DNA from: Nannocystis bainbridge
Lineage (GTDB): Bacteria > Myxococcota_A > Polyangia > Nannocystales > Nannocystaceae
Direction of reading: 5' to 3'
Length of the DNA stretch: 64,000 bases
Assembly: GCF_028368995.1 (NCBI RefSeq)
Contig: NZ_JAQNDL010000001.1
Location: forward strand, 124,001-188,000
Made by a program: the position numbers and the translations under genes. Below, piece by piece: positions 50,489-59,124 of the stretch (within the stretch, counting starts at the first letter, position 1; every line of letters starts with the position of its first letter). Under the pieces are notes generated by a model, which was not told the origin of the DNA, ran no database searches, and saw only the letters and a list, made by a program, of their open reading frames with translations.

Positions 50489-50599
50489 TCGCCTGTCCGC
50501 GAGGACAGCCCCGCCGCCGGGACGCGGGCCTGTCCGAAGAGACAGGCCCGCGTCCCGGCGCGGGAGGCATCGCATCAACCTGTCCCCGAGGACATCCCC
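50489..50599. repeat. 14-bp repeat units after the PLC-like gene
   Basis: Core pairs at 50492/50506, 50529/50543 and 50579/50593, each 14 bp apart and of CCTG/CAG or CCTG/CAT type. Confidence 0.75.
50515..50560 (+). terminator. 46-nt perfect hairpin built on a repeat pair
   Basis: Arms 50515-50534 and 50541-50560 are exact complements over 20 bp around loop CGAAGA; the core pair at 50529/50543 lies within it. It is 52 bp after the PLC-like gene. No T-tract follows, so termination would rely on stem strength or Rho. Confidence 0.55.
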
Positions 50600-50908
50600 G
50601 TCCGTGCCGCCGCGGACTTGACCTCGCGCCCCCGAGCTCCCCGTCGACGCACCGTGCCGACACGCTCGCCATCCTGCCCTCGCTCCCGGCGACGCAGCCG
50701 AGCCCGCGACGCGACGTGACGCAGCGCCGCGCGACGACCTCGCCAGCGACGCCGCTCACTCCGGCGACGCGACGAGCGACGCCGACCACCCTTCTCAAAC
50801 GAAGAAACCATCCTGGAGTGGAGCGGTCGCCCGTCCGCCTCGGCTGCTCCTGCAGGCCGCGCGCCCCGCTCGTCAGGCGTACAGGCGCCTGTGCTACACC
50901 TCCACGCC

Positions 50909-52201
50909 GTGTCGACCGAGCGAGACGACGACGGCCTGATGTTGCCGCCCCTGGACGAGCGCCGCACGCTGCTCGACCAGCTGACCGCCCTCGTCAAGGC
51001 GCGCGGCCCGGCCCCGCTGCTCGTCGCGCCGCTCGTCGAGCCCAGCGCCCGCTTCTTCCCCGATCGCTGGCAGGCCGGTGAGGGCAGCCTGCGCCGGCTC
51101 GTGCGGCGGCTGCTCGGCTACGCCGGCCTCGGCCAGCTGCGGGTCGAGGTCGTCATCTACGACGCCGACCCCTCGCATCGCGGCGAGGTCCTCGGCAAGC
51201 CCAGCTCGCCGCGCGGCCACGACCTCGTCGTCTGGCTCGCCGCGCTCGAGCGCGACCTCGTCAAGGTCGGCGCCGAGAGCTCCGCCATGATCGACCCGCA
51301 CACCATCGTCGCCGCCGCCGCGCGCGTGGTCGCCCACGTCTATCGCCGCCACTTCGGCCTCCCCACCACCGACGCCTTCGACCCGCGCATCGACCTCACC
51401 GGCGTCTACCTCGGCTTCGGCGTGCTCACGGCCGACGCCGCCCTGCGCTACACCACCCGCACCGCCGCCGGACCGATGCAGACCCGGCGCACCCCCGCCC
51501 GGCTCGGCGTGCTCTCGCCGCAGTCGCTCTGCTTCCTCCTCGCCGCCCAGCTGCACGCGCGCGGCCTCCCGCGGGCCGAGCGGCAGCGGATCGGCAAGCT
51601 CTTGCAGGCCAACCAGGCCGCCTTTCTGCGCCACGCGTACGCCGCCCTCGACCGCGCCGAGCCGCCGGTCGCTGCGCAGCTCGGCCTGCCGGCGCCCGAG
51701 CAGTGGCCGCCCGCGCCCGACCTCGCCGCGCTCACCATCCCCTTCACCGACGATCCCGACGCCGCCCCCGAGGCCCGACGCGACGAGGAGATCGGCGTCG
51801 CCGGCGTCAACGCCGGCAAGCCCGTGTTCCGCGTCGAGCGCAGCATGGCCGCCCGGCTCGGCCGCACCCTCGGCATGGGCGCGCTCATGCTCGGCGGCGT
51901 CGTCGCCGGCATGAAGGGCGGCCTCCAGCTCAACGCCGGCACGATCCCCATGATCGCGCTCGGCCTCGGCGTCAGCGGCCTGATCCTCGGCCGCTTCCTC
52001 CGCGAGTCCCGCTGCTCCGAGCCGCGCTGCGGCGCATCGCTGGCCGCCGGCGACCAGGTCTGCCCGCGCTGCCGCGGCGACGTGGTCGGCGTCATCCACC
52101 ACCCGCGCGAGCGCCTGGCCGCCGAGGAGGCCTGGCGCCGCGCCCAGCCCGACGCCGGCGAGCCCGAGCCCGCCGAGTCCGCCGCACCGCCTGCCCCTTG
52201 A
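50909..52201 (+). CDS. Membrane protein with C-terminal zinc ribbon, unknown function
   Basis: A 430-residue protein I do not recognise. The N-terminal two thirds is soluble, with a conserved-looking core VIYDADPSHRGEVLG, HDLVVWLAALERDLVKVG and AHVYRRHFGLPTTDAFDPR. Two membrane segments follow (about 315-335 and 345-365), then a zinc ribbon (CSEPRCGASLAAGDQVCPRC) and a P/E-rich tail. GTG 50909 gives STERDDDGLM; GTG 50891 is an alternative and sits 5 bp after TACAGG. The gene converges on the HTTM gene and its stop codon overlaps the first base of a repeat array. Confidence 0.75.
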   Translation: MSTERDDDGLMLPPLDERRTLLDQLTALVKARGPAPLLVAPLVEPSARFFPDRWQAGEGSLRRLVRRLLGYAGLGQLRVEVVIYDADPSHRGEVLGKPSSPRGHDLVVWLAALERDLVKVGAESSAMIDPHTIVAAAARVVAHVYRRHFGLPTTDAFDPRIDLTGVYLGFGVLTADAALRYTTRTAAGPMQTRRTPARLGVLSPQSLCFLLAAQLHARGLPRAERQRIGKLLQANQAAFLRHAYAALDRAEPPVAAQLGLPAPEQWPPAPDLAALTIPFTDDPDAAPEARRDEEIGVAGVNAGKPVFRVERSMAARLGRTLGMGALMLGGVVAGMKGGLQLNAGTIPMIALGLGVSGLILGRFLRESRCSEPRCGASLAAGDQVCPRCRGDVVGVIHHPRERLAAEEAWRRAQPDAGEPEPAESAAPPAP

Positions 52202-52266
52202 GGCATGCCCGAACGAGCATGTTCACCCGGACATGCTCGTTCGGACATGCTCCTTCGAGCATGCTC
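52201..52266. repeat. Five-unit 14-bp-period CATG array between converging genes
   Basis: CATG at 52204, 52218, 52232, 52246 and 52260 in units AGGCATGCCC, GAGCATGTTC, GGACATGCTC, GGACATGCTC and GAGCATGCTC, each separated by exactly 4 bp. The first unit begins on the last base of the upstream stop codon. The rest of the gap to 52367 shows nothing else. Confidence 0.9.
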
Positions 52267-52367
52267 TCTCGTACACATCCGGTGGCCGCCGCCCCTCGCG
52301 CCCACGTCGCTTCAGAGCCTCGCCGCGCGGACCGGCGCCCACGTGCTCGGCCACGCCGCGCCTGCGC

Positions 52368-53498
52368 TCACGCCCGCGCGAACCGCCGCAGCAGCCGCCG
52401 CACCTCGTCCGGGCGCAGGAACGCCAGGTAGCTGGCCAGCGTCAGCGGCGTGAACCACTCGACGTACATCATCAGCTGGATGCCGACGTGCATCGCCACG
52501 CCCCAGCCGAGGAACAGCCACCGCAGATCGGGCAGCCGGCGCCAGCGCTCGCGCAGCCAGTGCGTCAGCACGAACCCGGCGAACCCGACCTCCCACACCA
52601 GCACCAGCCACGTGATCGGCCGCAGCACGTACGGCTGCAGCAGCGCCAGCGTGCGCGACAGATCGAAGTGGCGGTTGTACGGGCTCACCAGCGAGAAGTA
52701 GATCGCCGTCCCGTCGGTCTTCCACGTCGCCCCGTGCTTCGCCAGCCCCGTGCACGTGTACATCACCGCCAGCTGCAGCTGCACGATCCGCCGGCACCAC
52801 ACCGGCACCGGCCCGCCCTTGCCGCGCCAGCGCGCGTCGAGGCTGAGCCCGCGGCCGCTCGGCATCAGCGCCAGCCACACGATCAGCGCCGAGTGCAGCT
52901 GATCCGGCATCGCGTAGAGCAGCGGGTTGCGGCCGATCATGCTGACCCACACCAGCGCGCTGAACAGCGCCGCTGCGCGCGTGAACAGCCCCACCAGCCA
53001 CAAGACGTGCGCCACCACCCCGACGGCGAAGATCGCCTGCACCGCCAGCGGATCGTCGATCGTGAAGAACAGCGACCAGCGGGTCGGGAACGCCTGGCGC
53101 GCGTACTGCCCGGCCAGCGGCGCCGCGCTCGAGAAGTACTCCGCCACCGCTCCGACGTGCGACAGCAGGCTGGCGAGGAACACCGCCACCAGCCCGATCC
53201 GCAGCAGCCCGAGCGCCGCCGGATCTTCCTGTCCCGTCAGCAGGCCGTCGCGCAGCCGGGCCAGCCGCCCGCGCCTGTCCTTCGAAACCTGTCCCTCTGG
53301 ACCTGTCCCATCGGCCACTCCGGACGGCCCGCGCTCCTCGGCCCCGCGCCCCGCGCCGCCGTCCGAAACGACCTGTCCCTCCGGACCTGTCCCTTCCGTC
53401 AGGCCATCCGCCCCGCCGGCCGCGCCCACGACCAGCGCCGCCGCCTGCGCCCGCCCGTCGGCCTCGCCCTGTCCCTCCGGACCTGCTCCTTCAGCCAT
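52368..53498 (-). CDS. HTTM-domain membrane protein (vitamin K-dependent carboxylase-like fold)
   Basis: A 376-residue protein. From about residue 95 it carries the HTTM (horizontally transferred transmembrane) fold: ALGLLRIGLVAVFLASLLSH, SLFFTIDDPLAVQ, WLVGLFTRAAALFSALVWVSMIGRNPLLY, and a C-terminal EWFTPLTLASYLAFLRPDE, with about six membrane segments. The catalytic Lys motif of gamma-carboxylases is not evident, so it need not be an enzyme of that type. The first 95 residues are repeat-derived, with AEGAGPEGQG, TEGTGPEGQV and ADGTGPEGQV, and the ATG itself lies in a repeat unit. It overlaps its partner gene by 8 bp. Confidence 0.88.
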   Translation of the reverse strand: MAEGAGPEGQGEADGRAQAAALVVGAAGGADGLTEGTGPEGQVVSDGGAGRGAEERGPSGVADGTGPEGQVSKDRRGRLARLRDGLLTGQEDPAALGLLRIGLVAVFLASLLSHVGAVAEYFSSAAPLAGQYARQAFPTRWSLFFTIDDPLAVQAIFAVGVVAHVLWLVGLFTRAAALFSALVWVSMIGRNPLLYAMPDQLHSALIVWLALMPSGRGLSLDARWRGKGGPVPVWCRRIVQLQLAVMYTCTGLAKHGATWKTDGTAIYFSLVSPYNRHFDLSRTLALLQPYVLRPITWLVLVWEVGFAGFVLTHWLRERWRRLPDLRWLFLGWGVAMHVGIQLMMYVEWFTPLTLASYLAFLRPDEVRRLLRRFARA

Positions 53499-53502
53499 GT
53501 CG
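53271..53502. repeat. 14-bp repeat arrays forming the HTTM N-terminal coding region
   Basis: Three blocks: cores at 53274, 53288, 53302 and 53316 (last CACT); at 53372, 53386 and 53400; and at 53468, 53482 and 53496. The first two blocks are in phase (98 bp = 7 x 14). The last core is CATG at 53496, whose complement supplies the start codon of the minus-strand gene. Confidence 0.8.
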
Positions 53503-54078
53503 CGCCTGCGCGTCGGCCAGCATGTCGCGCACCGGCCAGCTCTTGCAGTCGATCGTCGCCAGCGGCTTGCGCTCGACCGGCCCCAGCCCCGGCTTGCCGG
53601 TCCGCACCCGGTCGGGCGGCGTGAAGCGGCGGCGCACCCGTTCGGCCACGATCCGGCGCGGTGGCTCGGCCCCGGCCAGCGCCTCGCGCACGCACAGCGA
53701 GCGCAGGTACCACGTGCGGTTGTTGTTGGGCTTGTCGGGGTTCAGGACCGCGTAGTAGCGCCAGATGTCGACCCGCGTCTTCTGCCACGCCCAGGTCGTG
53801 CCCCAGCCCGCGGACGCCTGCGCCGCCTCGGGCAGCGCCACGCGGCGGCCGTCCTCGAACTCGGCGTACACCGCGAGGTACGTGTGCGCCCGCGTCGGAT
53901 CGGGCGCGTACATGTTCCACGTCTGGACCACGCTGATCTTCTTCTGCCACTGCGCCAGCTTCGACGGCACCTCGCCGAGCGCCGCCTTCGGCAGCGACGG
54001 CCCGACGATCAGCACCACCAGCGCCAGCGGCAGCAGCGTGTTCCAGATCGTCGACAACCTGTCCCGCAGGCCAGGCAT
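53491..54078 (-). CDS. Membrane-anchored partner of the HTTM protein
   Basis: A 195-residue protein with one N-terminal membrane segment (about residues 13-30, LLPLALVVLIVGPSLP). The exported domain has QWQKKISVVQTWNMYAPDPTRAHTYL and DIWRYYAVLNPDKPNNNRTWYLRSLCVREA. WNMYAPDP-type sequences occur in small proteins encoded beside HTTM proteins, but I do not know the function. The ATG at 54078 and the first codons (PGLRDRLS) overlap a two-unit repeat (cores 54058 and 54072). It lies 3 bp after the protease gene and overlaps HTTM by 8 bp. Confidence 0.8.
   Translation of the reverse strand: MPGLRDRLSTIWNTLLPLALVVLIVGPSLPKAALGEVPSKLAQWQKKISVVQTWNMYAPDPTRAHTYLAVYAEFEDGRRVALPEAAQASAGWGTTWAWQKTRVDIWRYYAVLNPDKPNNNRTWYLRSLCVREALAGAEPPRRIVAERVRRRFTPPDRVRTGKPGLGPVERKPLATIDCKSWPVRDMLADAQARHG
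54055..54078. repeat. Two 14-bp repeat units at the partner gene start
   Basis: CCTG at 54058 and CAGG at 54072. The start codon of the minus-strand gene is at the edge of the second unit. Confidence 0.6.
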
Positions 54079-54081
54079 CCG

Positions 54082-56289
54082 CTAGCGCCGCCTCCGCCCG
54101 CGCCGCAGCGCGAGCAGGGCCAGCACCGCCAGCGGCGCCGGTGCGCCGTCGCTGCGGCAGGCGCAGCTGGCTGCGGGATCGGACGTGTGGACCTCCGACT
54201 CGTCCACCCCTTGCCCGTCGGTCACCACCTCCGGCGGCCCGATCTCGACCGTCACCGTGCCCTCGTCGAGGAACTCCGGCGGCACGCTGACGATCGAGGT
54301 CCCGCTGGCGACCTGCTCGCCGGTCGTCAGGTTGGCCAGCGCCACGTGGACCACCTCGCCGGGCCGGAACCCGCGCAGCACCAATTGATTGTCCGACTCG
54401 CCGAGGCGGCTCGCCACCAGCTGATGATCCCAGTCGCCCGACACCTGGATCACCTCGCGCACCGCCCCCTTGCTCGAGCCGTCGGGGTTCCTGTCGACCG
54501 CCGTCAGCGTGTACTTGAACTCGATCGGCTCGTCGGCCCGCTTGAGCAGCACCGCCACCCCGGTCGGGTTGCCCGGCGGCCCCGCGTCGCCGCCGAGGCG
54601 GAAGCGCACGATCACGTTGTCGCTGCCGGCCGGCACCTCGTGGCGCAGCTGCATCGGCCCCGGGAAGAACGGCGTGACCCCGGTCGTCTTGCCGCGCAGG
54701 TACAGCGACGCCCCGCCGGCCACCTTCGCCGGATCGACGTGGACGCGCGGGCAGTCGTACAGCCCGCGCGCATCGAAGCTGCGGACCAGCTGATCGATGT
54801 CGGCCTCTGTCCACTCGCCGCGCGCCAGCGCCTCCTCGGCGATGTCGAGCACCGTCAAGCTCGCCGTCTCGAGGTCCGCGTCGCTCGGCAAGCGCGGCAG
54901 CAGCTCGAACACCACCGGGTCCATCTTCTCGCGCCCGATCCGCTTGCGGGCCGCCCACATCGCGCCCATGAACGGCTCGCCGTCGTTGTGCACCTGGCCG
55001 ACGGTGTTGTCCGGGCAGCGCTTGGTGTTCTCGGCGTTGCGGATCGCGTTGCCGTAGCCCGGCCAGAAGCGGGCCACGTAGTCGCCGAGCAGCGGCTCGT
55101 TGGTGAGGATCACCGAGAAGTAGTCGGCGATCGCCTCGTTGATCCCGCCGGCGTCGTTGAGCACGCCGTCGCTGCGCAGCGTCCGGTCGCCGAGCCCGTT
55201 CGGCGTCAGCAGCGACACCATCCCGTGGCCGAGCTCGTGATAGACCACGTCGCCGTCGTAGCCGAAATCGACCGCCGCGCCCTGGCCGAAGATCATCGTC
55301 GGCCCCTTCTCCGGGTCGCACGTGTTGGTCCAGTAGGCATTGTTGAGCGGCGTGTAGTCGAGGTCCGGGTAGGCCGTCGAGAGCTCGGTCGTGCGGTAGT
55401 TGGCGAGCATCGTCGACAGCGCGCACTTGAACGCGTCGACCCCGAACCGCCGCATCTCGTCGATGAAGCGCTCCGCGTGGTAGTACATCGACAGCTCGGC
55501 GTAGAGGTCGTCGTCGTCCGCGTTGTCCTCGGGGAAGATGACGTCGGGCAGCGGCAGGAAGTAATCGCCGTTGTCGTCCGACACCGCGCGGTGGACCGCG
55601 TAGCACTTGCCCTCGGCCCACCACGGCTGGATCTCGTCCTCGGTCGGCGCCTCGAGCGTGCAGTTGAACGAGCGGATCCGGTCGCCCTCGAGCGGCTGTC
55701 CTGGCCCCGTCGCGTGGATCCCCGCCAGCTCGACCTCGACCGGCACCGGCGTCGACGCCGGATTGGTCTGGAACACCCGCGCCCGCGACGACCGCACGTG
55801 CTCCCACTCGTCGAGCACGATGCCCGAGCTGGCCGACACCCAGATCGTCTTCTTGCTCGGCTCCGGGTCCCACTGCAGCGGCAGGTCGACCTCGTAGGCC
55901 AGCACCGGCTCGCCGAGGATCAGCTTGTAGACCAGCTTGCCCGGCTCCTCGGGCCCCTCCGCGTGCGCGTGCGCGGCCGCCAGCTCCTCCGCCTCGCCGA
56001 CCTCGATCCGCGCCTCGTCCGGCCGCAGCTGCGGACCCGCGAGCGGCCGCGCCGACGCGACCTCGCGTTCACCTGTCTTGTCGGACAGCACCGTCGCGAA
56101 CGCCCCGCGCACCGGGATCCCGTGCAGCGTGTACGCCTTGTGCGCGACCGTGAGCGACCGATCGCGCAGCGCCATCGGCAACGTGCGGGCCTCTGCGGCC
56201 AGCTCTGGCGGCCCGGCGAAGGCGCGCGGCCACGCGACGCACAGCCCCAACCCGAACCCGATCCACCGCAAGCTCCGCGCGACCGTCAT
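54082..56289 (-). CDS. Secreted zinc metalloprotease with MYXO-CTERM-like tail
   Basis: A 735-residue protease of the thermolysin/fungalysin-like clan. ATG 56289 follows AGGAG and gives a signal peptide (SLRWIGFGLGLCVAWPRAFA). A propeptide-like region follows (KLVYKLILGEPVLAYEVDL, about 115-135). The zinc site is VVYHELGHGMVSLL, with NEAIADYFSV supplying the third ligand. C-terminal beta domains end in SCACRSDGAPAPLAVLALLALRRGRRRR, which has the Cys, membrane helix and Arg-rich plan of MYXO-CTERM sorting signals. A two-unit repeat (cores 56072, 56086) lies in the N-terminal region. Confidence 0.87.
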   Translation of the reverse strand: MTVARSLRWIGFGLGLCVAWPRAFAGPPELAAEARTLPMALRDRSLTVAHKAYTLHGIPVRGAFATVLSDKTGEREVASARPLAGPQLRPDEARIEVGEAEELAAAHAHAEGPEEPGKLVYKLILGEPVLAYEVDLPLQWDPEPSKKTIWVSASSGIVLDEWEHVRSSRARVFQTNPASTPVPVEVELAGIHATGPGQPLEGDRIRSFNCTLEAPTEDEIQPWWAEGKCYAVHRAVSDDNGDYFLPLPDVIFPEDNADDDDLYAELSMYYHAERFIDEMRRFGVDAFKCALSTMLANYRTTELSTAYPDLDYTPLNNAYWTNTCDPEKGPTMIFGQGAAVDFGYDGDVVYHELGHGMVSLLTPNGLGDRTLRSDGVLNDAGGINEAIADYFSVILTNEPLLGDYVARFWPGYGNAIRNAENTKRCPDNTVGQVHNDGEPFMGAMWAARKRIGREKMDPVVFELLPRLPSDADLETASLTVLDIAEEALARGEWTEADIDQLVRSFDARGLYDCPRVHVDPAKVAGGASLYLRGKTTGVTPFFPGPMQLRHEVPAGSDNVIVRFRLGGDAGPPGNPTGVAVLLKRADEPIEFKYTLTAVDRNPDGSSKGAVREVIQVSGDWDHQLVASRLGESDNQLVLRGFRPGEVVHVALANLTTGEQVASGTSIVSVPPEFLDEGTVTVEIGPPEVVTDGQGVDESEVHTSDPAASCACRSDGAPAPLAVLALLALRRGRRRR
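56069..56092. repeat. Two 14-bp repeat units in the protease gene
   Basis: CCTG at 56072 and CAGC at 56086. Translated as VLSDKTGEREV in the propeptide region. Confidence 0.55.
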
Positions 56290-56403
56290 GAACGCTCCTG
56301 CCGAGGTCATCAGCATACCGAAGATCCCCGGGCCGGCGGCGACGAAGACGGCCGCCCGCGCACCCCGAGCTGGAGCCGGCCTCGGCGCGCCGTGCGACGC
56401 AAA

Positions 56404-56434
56404 TTGGACCTGCGCCCGGCAAATCACGTAGCCT
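56404..56434 (+). promoter_or_regulatory. Promoter of dacB, leaderless type
   Basis: TTGGAC (56404-56409), 19-bp spacer, TAGCCT (56429-56434), then 6 bp to GTG 56441. The spacer is longer than ideal. The divergent protease gene starts at 56289, leaving 151 bp in the gap. Confidence 0.4.
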
Positions 56435-56440
56435 GGCCCG

Positions 56441-57931
56441 GTGCGCCCCTCGTCCGGCCAGCGCCTCGCCCTCGCCCTCGCGCTCGGCGTGTGCTGCCTC
56501 GCTCCGCCCACGTCGGCCGCGGCCCCGGTCGCTGACTCCGCACCTGCCGCCGCCCCTGCCGACCTCGCGGCCCAGATCGACCTCCTGCTGCAGGCCAAAT
56601 TCCTGGCCCGCGCGCGCGTCAGCCTGCTCGTCGTCGACATGGCCACCGGCGCTCGCCTCTACGAGAAGAACCCCGACCTCGGCCTCAACCCCGCCAGCAA
56701 CATCAAGCTCGTCACCACCGCTGCCGCGCTGTCGCTGCTGGGTCCCGAGCACCGCTACGTCACCCGCGTCTACACCAAGAAGGGCGCGCTCAAGGGTCAC
56801 ACCGTCGACGGCGACCTCTACCTCAAGGGCGGCGGCGACCCCTCGCTCGTCACCGCCGACCTCTATCAATTGGCCAGCGACTTGCGCGCGCTCGGCATCA
56901 CCAAGGTCACCGGCGGCCTCGTGCTGGACAGCACCGCCTACGATCGCGACGAGCTGCCGCCGCTCTTCGATCAAAAGGACGAGCTGGCCTCCTTCCGCGC
57001 CCCCGGCGGCGCCACGGCCGTCAACTTCGGCACCTACGTGGTCCTCGCGCGCCCCGGCGCCGGCGAGGGCGACCCCGCGATCGTGGCCATCGATCCGCCG
57101 GTCCCCTCGCTCAAGCTCAAGGCCAACACCGCCACCACCGCCACCGGCGCGCGCAACCAGCTCAAGCTCGCCATCGGCACCACCGACGCCGGCGTGGTCG
57201 AGATCGCCGTCGACGGCACGATCGGCAAGGACGCCGCCCCCGCCGAGTACCGCTACCCGGTCGCGCGCCCGTCCGAGTACGCCGGCGAGGTGTTCCGCCT
57301 GGTCCTCAAGCAGCGCGGCGTCGGCCTCGGGCGCAGCGCGGTCAAGCTCGAAGCTGTCCCCGAGGACAGCGAGCGCCTGGCCCTCGTCCGCAGCGAGCCG
57401 CTCAGCGTGCTCGTCCGCAGCGTCAACAAGCTGTCCAACAACTACGTCGCCGAGCACATCCTCAAGAGCCTGGACGACCACAGCCCGGCCAGCTTCGCCG
57501 GCGGCCTCGCGCGCGTCCGCACCTGGCTCGCCGGCCTCGGCGTCGGCGTCGACGGCTTCGTCTACAACAACGGCTCCGGCCTCTACGACGCCAACCGGAT
57601 CAGCGCCGCCCAGCTCGTGCAGCTGCTCGTCGCCGTCCACCGCGACTTCCGCTACGGCGCCGACTTCCTCGCCTCGCTGCCGATCGCCGGCGTCGACGGC
57701 ACCCTGCGTTCGCGCATGCAGGAGGGCCGCGCCGCCCGGTTCGTGCGCGCCAAGACCGGCTCGCTCGACGGCGTCTCCACCCTCTCCGGCTACGCCGGCG
57801 CCGTCGGACGCCCGCCGCTCGCCTTCGCCATCCTCTTCAACGACCTCGACGTGTTCGCCGCCCCGCAGGCGCGCGATCTCCAGAACCAGATCGCCGAGCT
57901 GCTCGCCGGCGCCGTCGCGGCCCGGCCCTGA
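56441..57931 (+). CDS. dacB: PBP4-type D-alanyl-D-alanine carboxypeptidase/endopeptidase
   Basis: Periplasmic low-molecular-weight penicillin-binding protein that trims and cleaves peptidoglycan cross-links. The 496-residue protein has a signal peptide (about 1-28), the catalytic SNIK (86-89, SxxK motif), SNN (about 331-333, in LSNNYVAEH) and KTGS (about 437-440). A large domain between SxxK and SxN (about 100-290) is diagnostic of the DacB/PBP4 family. AVPEDSER is encoded by a two-unit 14-bp repeat before SxN. GTG 56441 is 6 bp after TAGCCT. Confidence 0.93.
   Translation: MRPSSGQRLALALALGVCCLAPPTSAAAPVADSAPAAAPADLAAQIDLLLQAKFLARARVSLLVVDMATGARLYEKNPDLGLNPASNIKLVTTAAALSLLGPEHRYVTRVYTKKGALKGHTVDGDLYLKGGGDPSLVTADLYQLASDLRALGITKVTGGLVLDSTAYDRDELPPLFDQKDELASFRAPGGATAVNFGTYVVLARPGAGEGDPAIVAIDPPVPSLKLKANTATTATGARNQLKLAIGTTDAGVVEIAVDGTIGKDAAPAEYRYPVARPSEYAGEVFRLVLKQRGVGLGRSAVKLEAVPEDSERLALVRSEPLSVLVRSVNKLSNNYVAEHILKSLDDHSPASFAGGLARVRTWLAGLGVGVDGFVYNNGSGLYDANRISAAQLVQLLVAVHRDFRYGADFLASLPIAGVDGTLRSRMQEGRAARFVRAKTGSLDGVSTLSGYAGAVGRPPLAFAILFNDLDVFAAPQARDLQNQIAELLAGAVAARP
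57351..57374. repeat. Two 14-bp repeat units in dacB
   Basis: GCTG at 57354 and CAGC at 57368; CTGTCC and GGACAG arms are exact complements around CCGA. Translated as AVPEDSER. Confidence 0.6.
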
Positions 57932-57958
57932 CCTCTATCGGCCCGTTGAGCCCGGTGC

Positions 57959-57964
57959 TAGCCT
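57959..57964 (+). promoter_or_regulatory. -10-like TAGCCT before the DUF2167 gene
   Basis: TAGCCT lies 6 bp before ATG 57971, as in dacB. No convincing -35 was seen. dacB ends at 57931, so this promoter could separate the two units. Confidence 0.35.
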
Positions 57965-57970
57965 GCGGCG

Positions 57971-59017
57971 ATGAAGCACGTCGCCCTCGTCCTCGGAGCG
58001 CTCCTGGCCGGCGCCCCGCTCACCGCCCGCGCCACCGTGTTCGAGGACGGGAACAGCGCCGCCGCGCCGCAGGGCGACGCGCCCCCGCCCGGCTGGGACG
58101 CGCTCAGCCCGGCCCAGCAGGACAAGCTGGCCCAGATCGACGAGGCCGGGATCCAGGCGCTCGCCGGCAAGATCGACCGCGGCGAGCCGCTGAGCGCCGA
58201 CGACCAGCTGGTCGCCGAGGCGCTGGCGATCCTCATGACCGCCGAGTTCGACGGCAAGCTGACCTATCAGACAGGTGACATCAAGGTCGGCGACGGCCTC
58301 GCCACCCTCCGCCTCGGCCAGGACTACCGCTTCCTCGGGCCCGCCGACGCCCGCCTCGTCATCGAGGAGGCCTGGCACAACCCGCCCGGCGAGCAGCCGC
58401 TCGGCATGATCGTGCCGGCCAAGCTGAGCCCGGCCGACCCGCGCGGCTGGGGCGTCGTCGTCTCCTACGTCGAGGAGGGCCACGTCGACGACGCCGACGC
58501 CGCCAGCATCGACTACGACGAGCTGCTGGCGCAGATGAAAGAAGCGACCGCCAAGGAGAACGAGTCGCGCAAGGCCATGGGCTTCCCCTCGATGCACCTG
58601 GTCGGCTGGGCCGAGCCGCCGCGCTACGACCAGGCCCGCCACAGCCTCTACTGGGCCAAGGAGCTCGGCGGCGACGAGGGCGGCGAGAACTCGCTCAACT
58701 ACGCCGTGCGCGTGCTCGGCCGCAAGGGCGTGCTCGAGCTCAACGCCGTGTCGGGCATGACCCAGCTGCCCGAGATCCGGCCCGAGATGGAGAAGATCTA
58801 CGGCCTGGTCGACTTCGACGACGGCAACCGCTACAGCGACTTCAACCCCGACATCGACACCGTCGCCGCCTACGGCATCGGCGGCCTCATCGCCGGCAAG
58901 CTGGCCGTCAAGGCCGGCCTGTTCGCCCTCCTCGCCAAGGGCGGCAAGTTCATCGTCCTGGCGATCGTCGGCCTGTTCGCCGGCGTGCGCGCCTGGTTCG
59001 CGCGCAAGAAGCAGTAG
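57971..59017 (+). CDS. DUF2167 membrane protein
   Basis: A 348-residue exported protein of a family found widely in proteobacteria, function unknown. Signal peptide (about 1-22), then a helical region, then the DUF2167 core: GDGLATLRLGQDYRFLGPADARLVIEEAWHNPPGEQPLGMIVPA, WGVVVSYVEEGHVDDADA, YDELLAQMKEATAKENE. The C-terminal part GLFALLAKGGKFIVLAIVGLFAG is membrane-embedded before a basic end (RKKQ). The length and order fit the family. A five-unit repeat array follows directly after the stop. Confidence 0.9.
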   Translation: MKHVALVLGALLAGAPLTARATVFEDGNSAAAPQGDAPPPGWDALSPAQQDKLAQIDEAGIQALAGKIDRGEPLSADDQLVAEALAILMTAEFDGKLTYQTGDIKVGDGLATLRLGQDYRFLGPADARLVIEEAWHNPPGEQPLGMIVPAKLSPADPRGWGVVVSYVEEGHVDDADAASIDYDELLAQMKEATAKENESRKAMGFPSMHLVGWAEPPRYDQARHSLYWAKELGGDEGGENSLNYAVRVLGRKGVLELNAVSGMTQLPEIRPEMEKIYGLVDFDDGNRYSDFNPDIDTVAAYGIGGLIAGKLAVKAGLFALLAKGGKFIVLAIVGLFAGVRAWFARKKQ

Positions 59018-59024
59018 CCCCGCG

Positions 59025-59090
59025 GGACAGGTCCTCCAGGGCATGCCCTCGGGGACATGCCCTCCGGACCAGGTCCTCCAGGACAGCCAC
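59025..59090. repeat. Five-unit 14-bp array between tandem genes
   Basis: Units GGACAGGTCC, GGGCATGCCC, GGACATGCCC, GACCAGGTCC and GGACAGCCAC are separated by 4 bp each (TCCA, TCGG, TCCG, TCCA). Cores lie at 59028, 59042, 59056, 59070 and 59084. This is the clearest display of the 10 + 4 pattern. Confidence 0.92.
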
Positions 59091-59124
59091 CGCCGCGCTC
59101 GCATCCCTCCGCTCAAGGCGTGCC

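Larger units (their letters stand above)
50463..50908. other. Gene-free stretch after the PLC-like gene
   Basis: 446 bp without a convincing gene. The first third holds 14-bp repeat units and a perfect 20-bp-stem hairpin. The remainder is GC-rich with no recognised element other than TACAGG (50880-50885) and TACACC (50895-50900) close to the next start codon. Confidence 0.6.
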
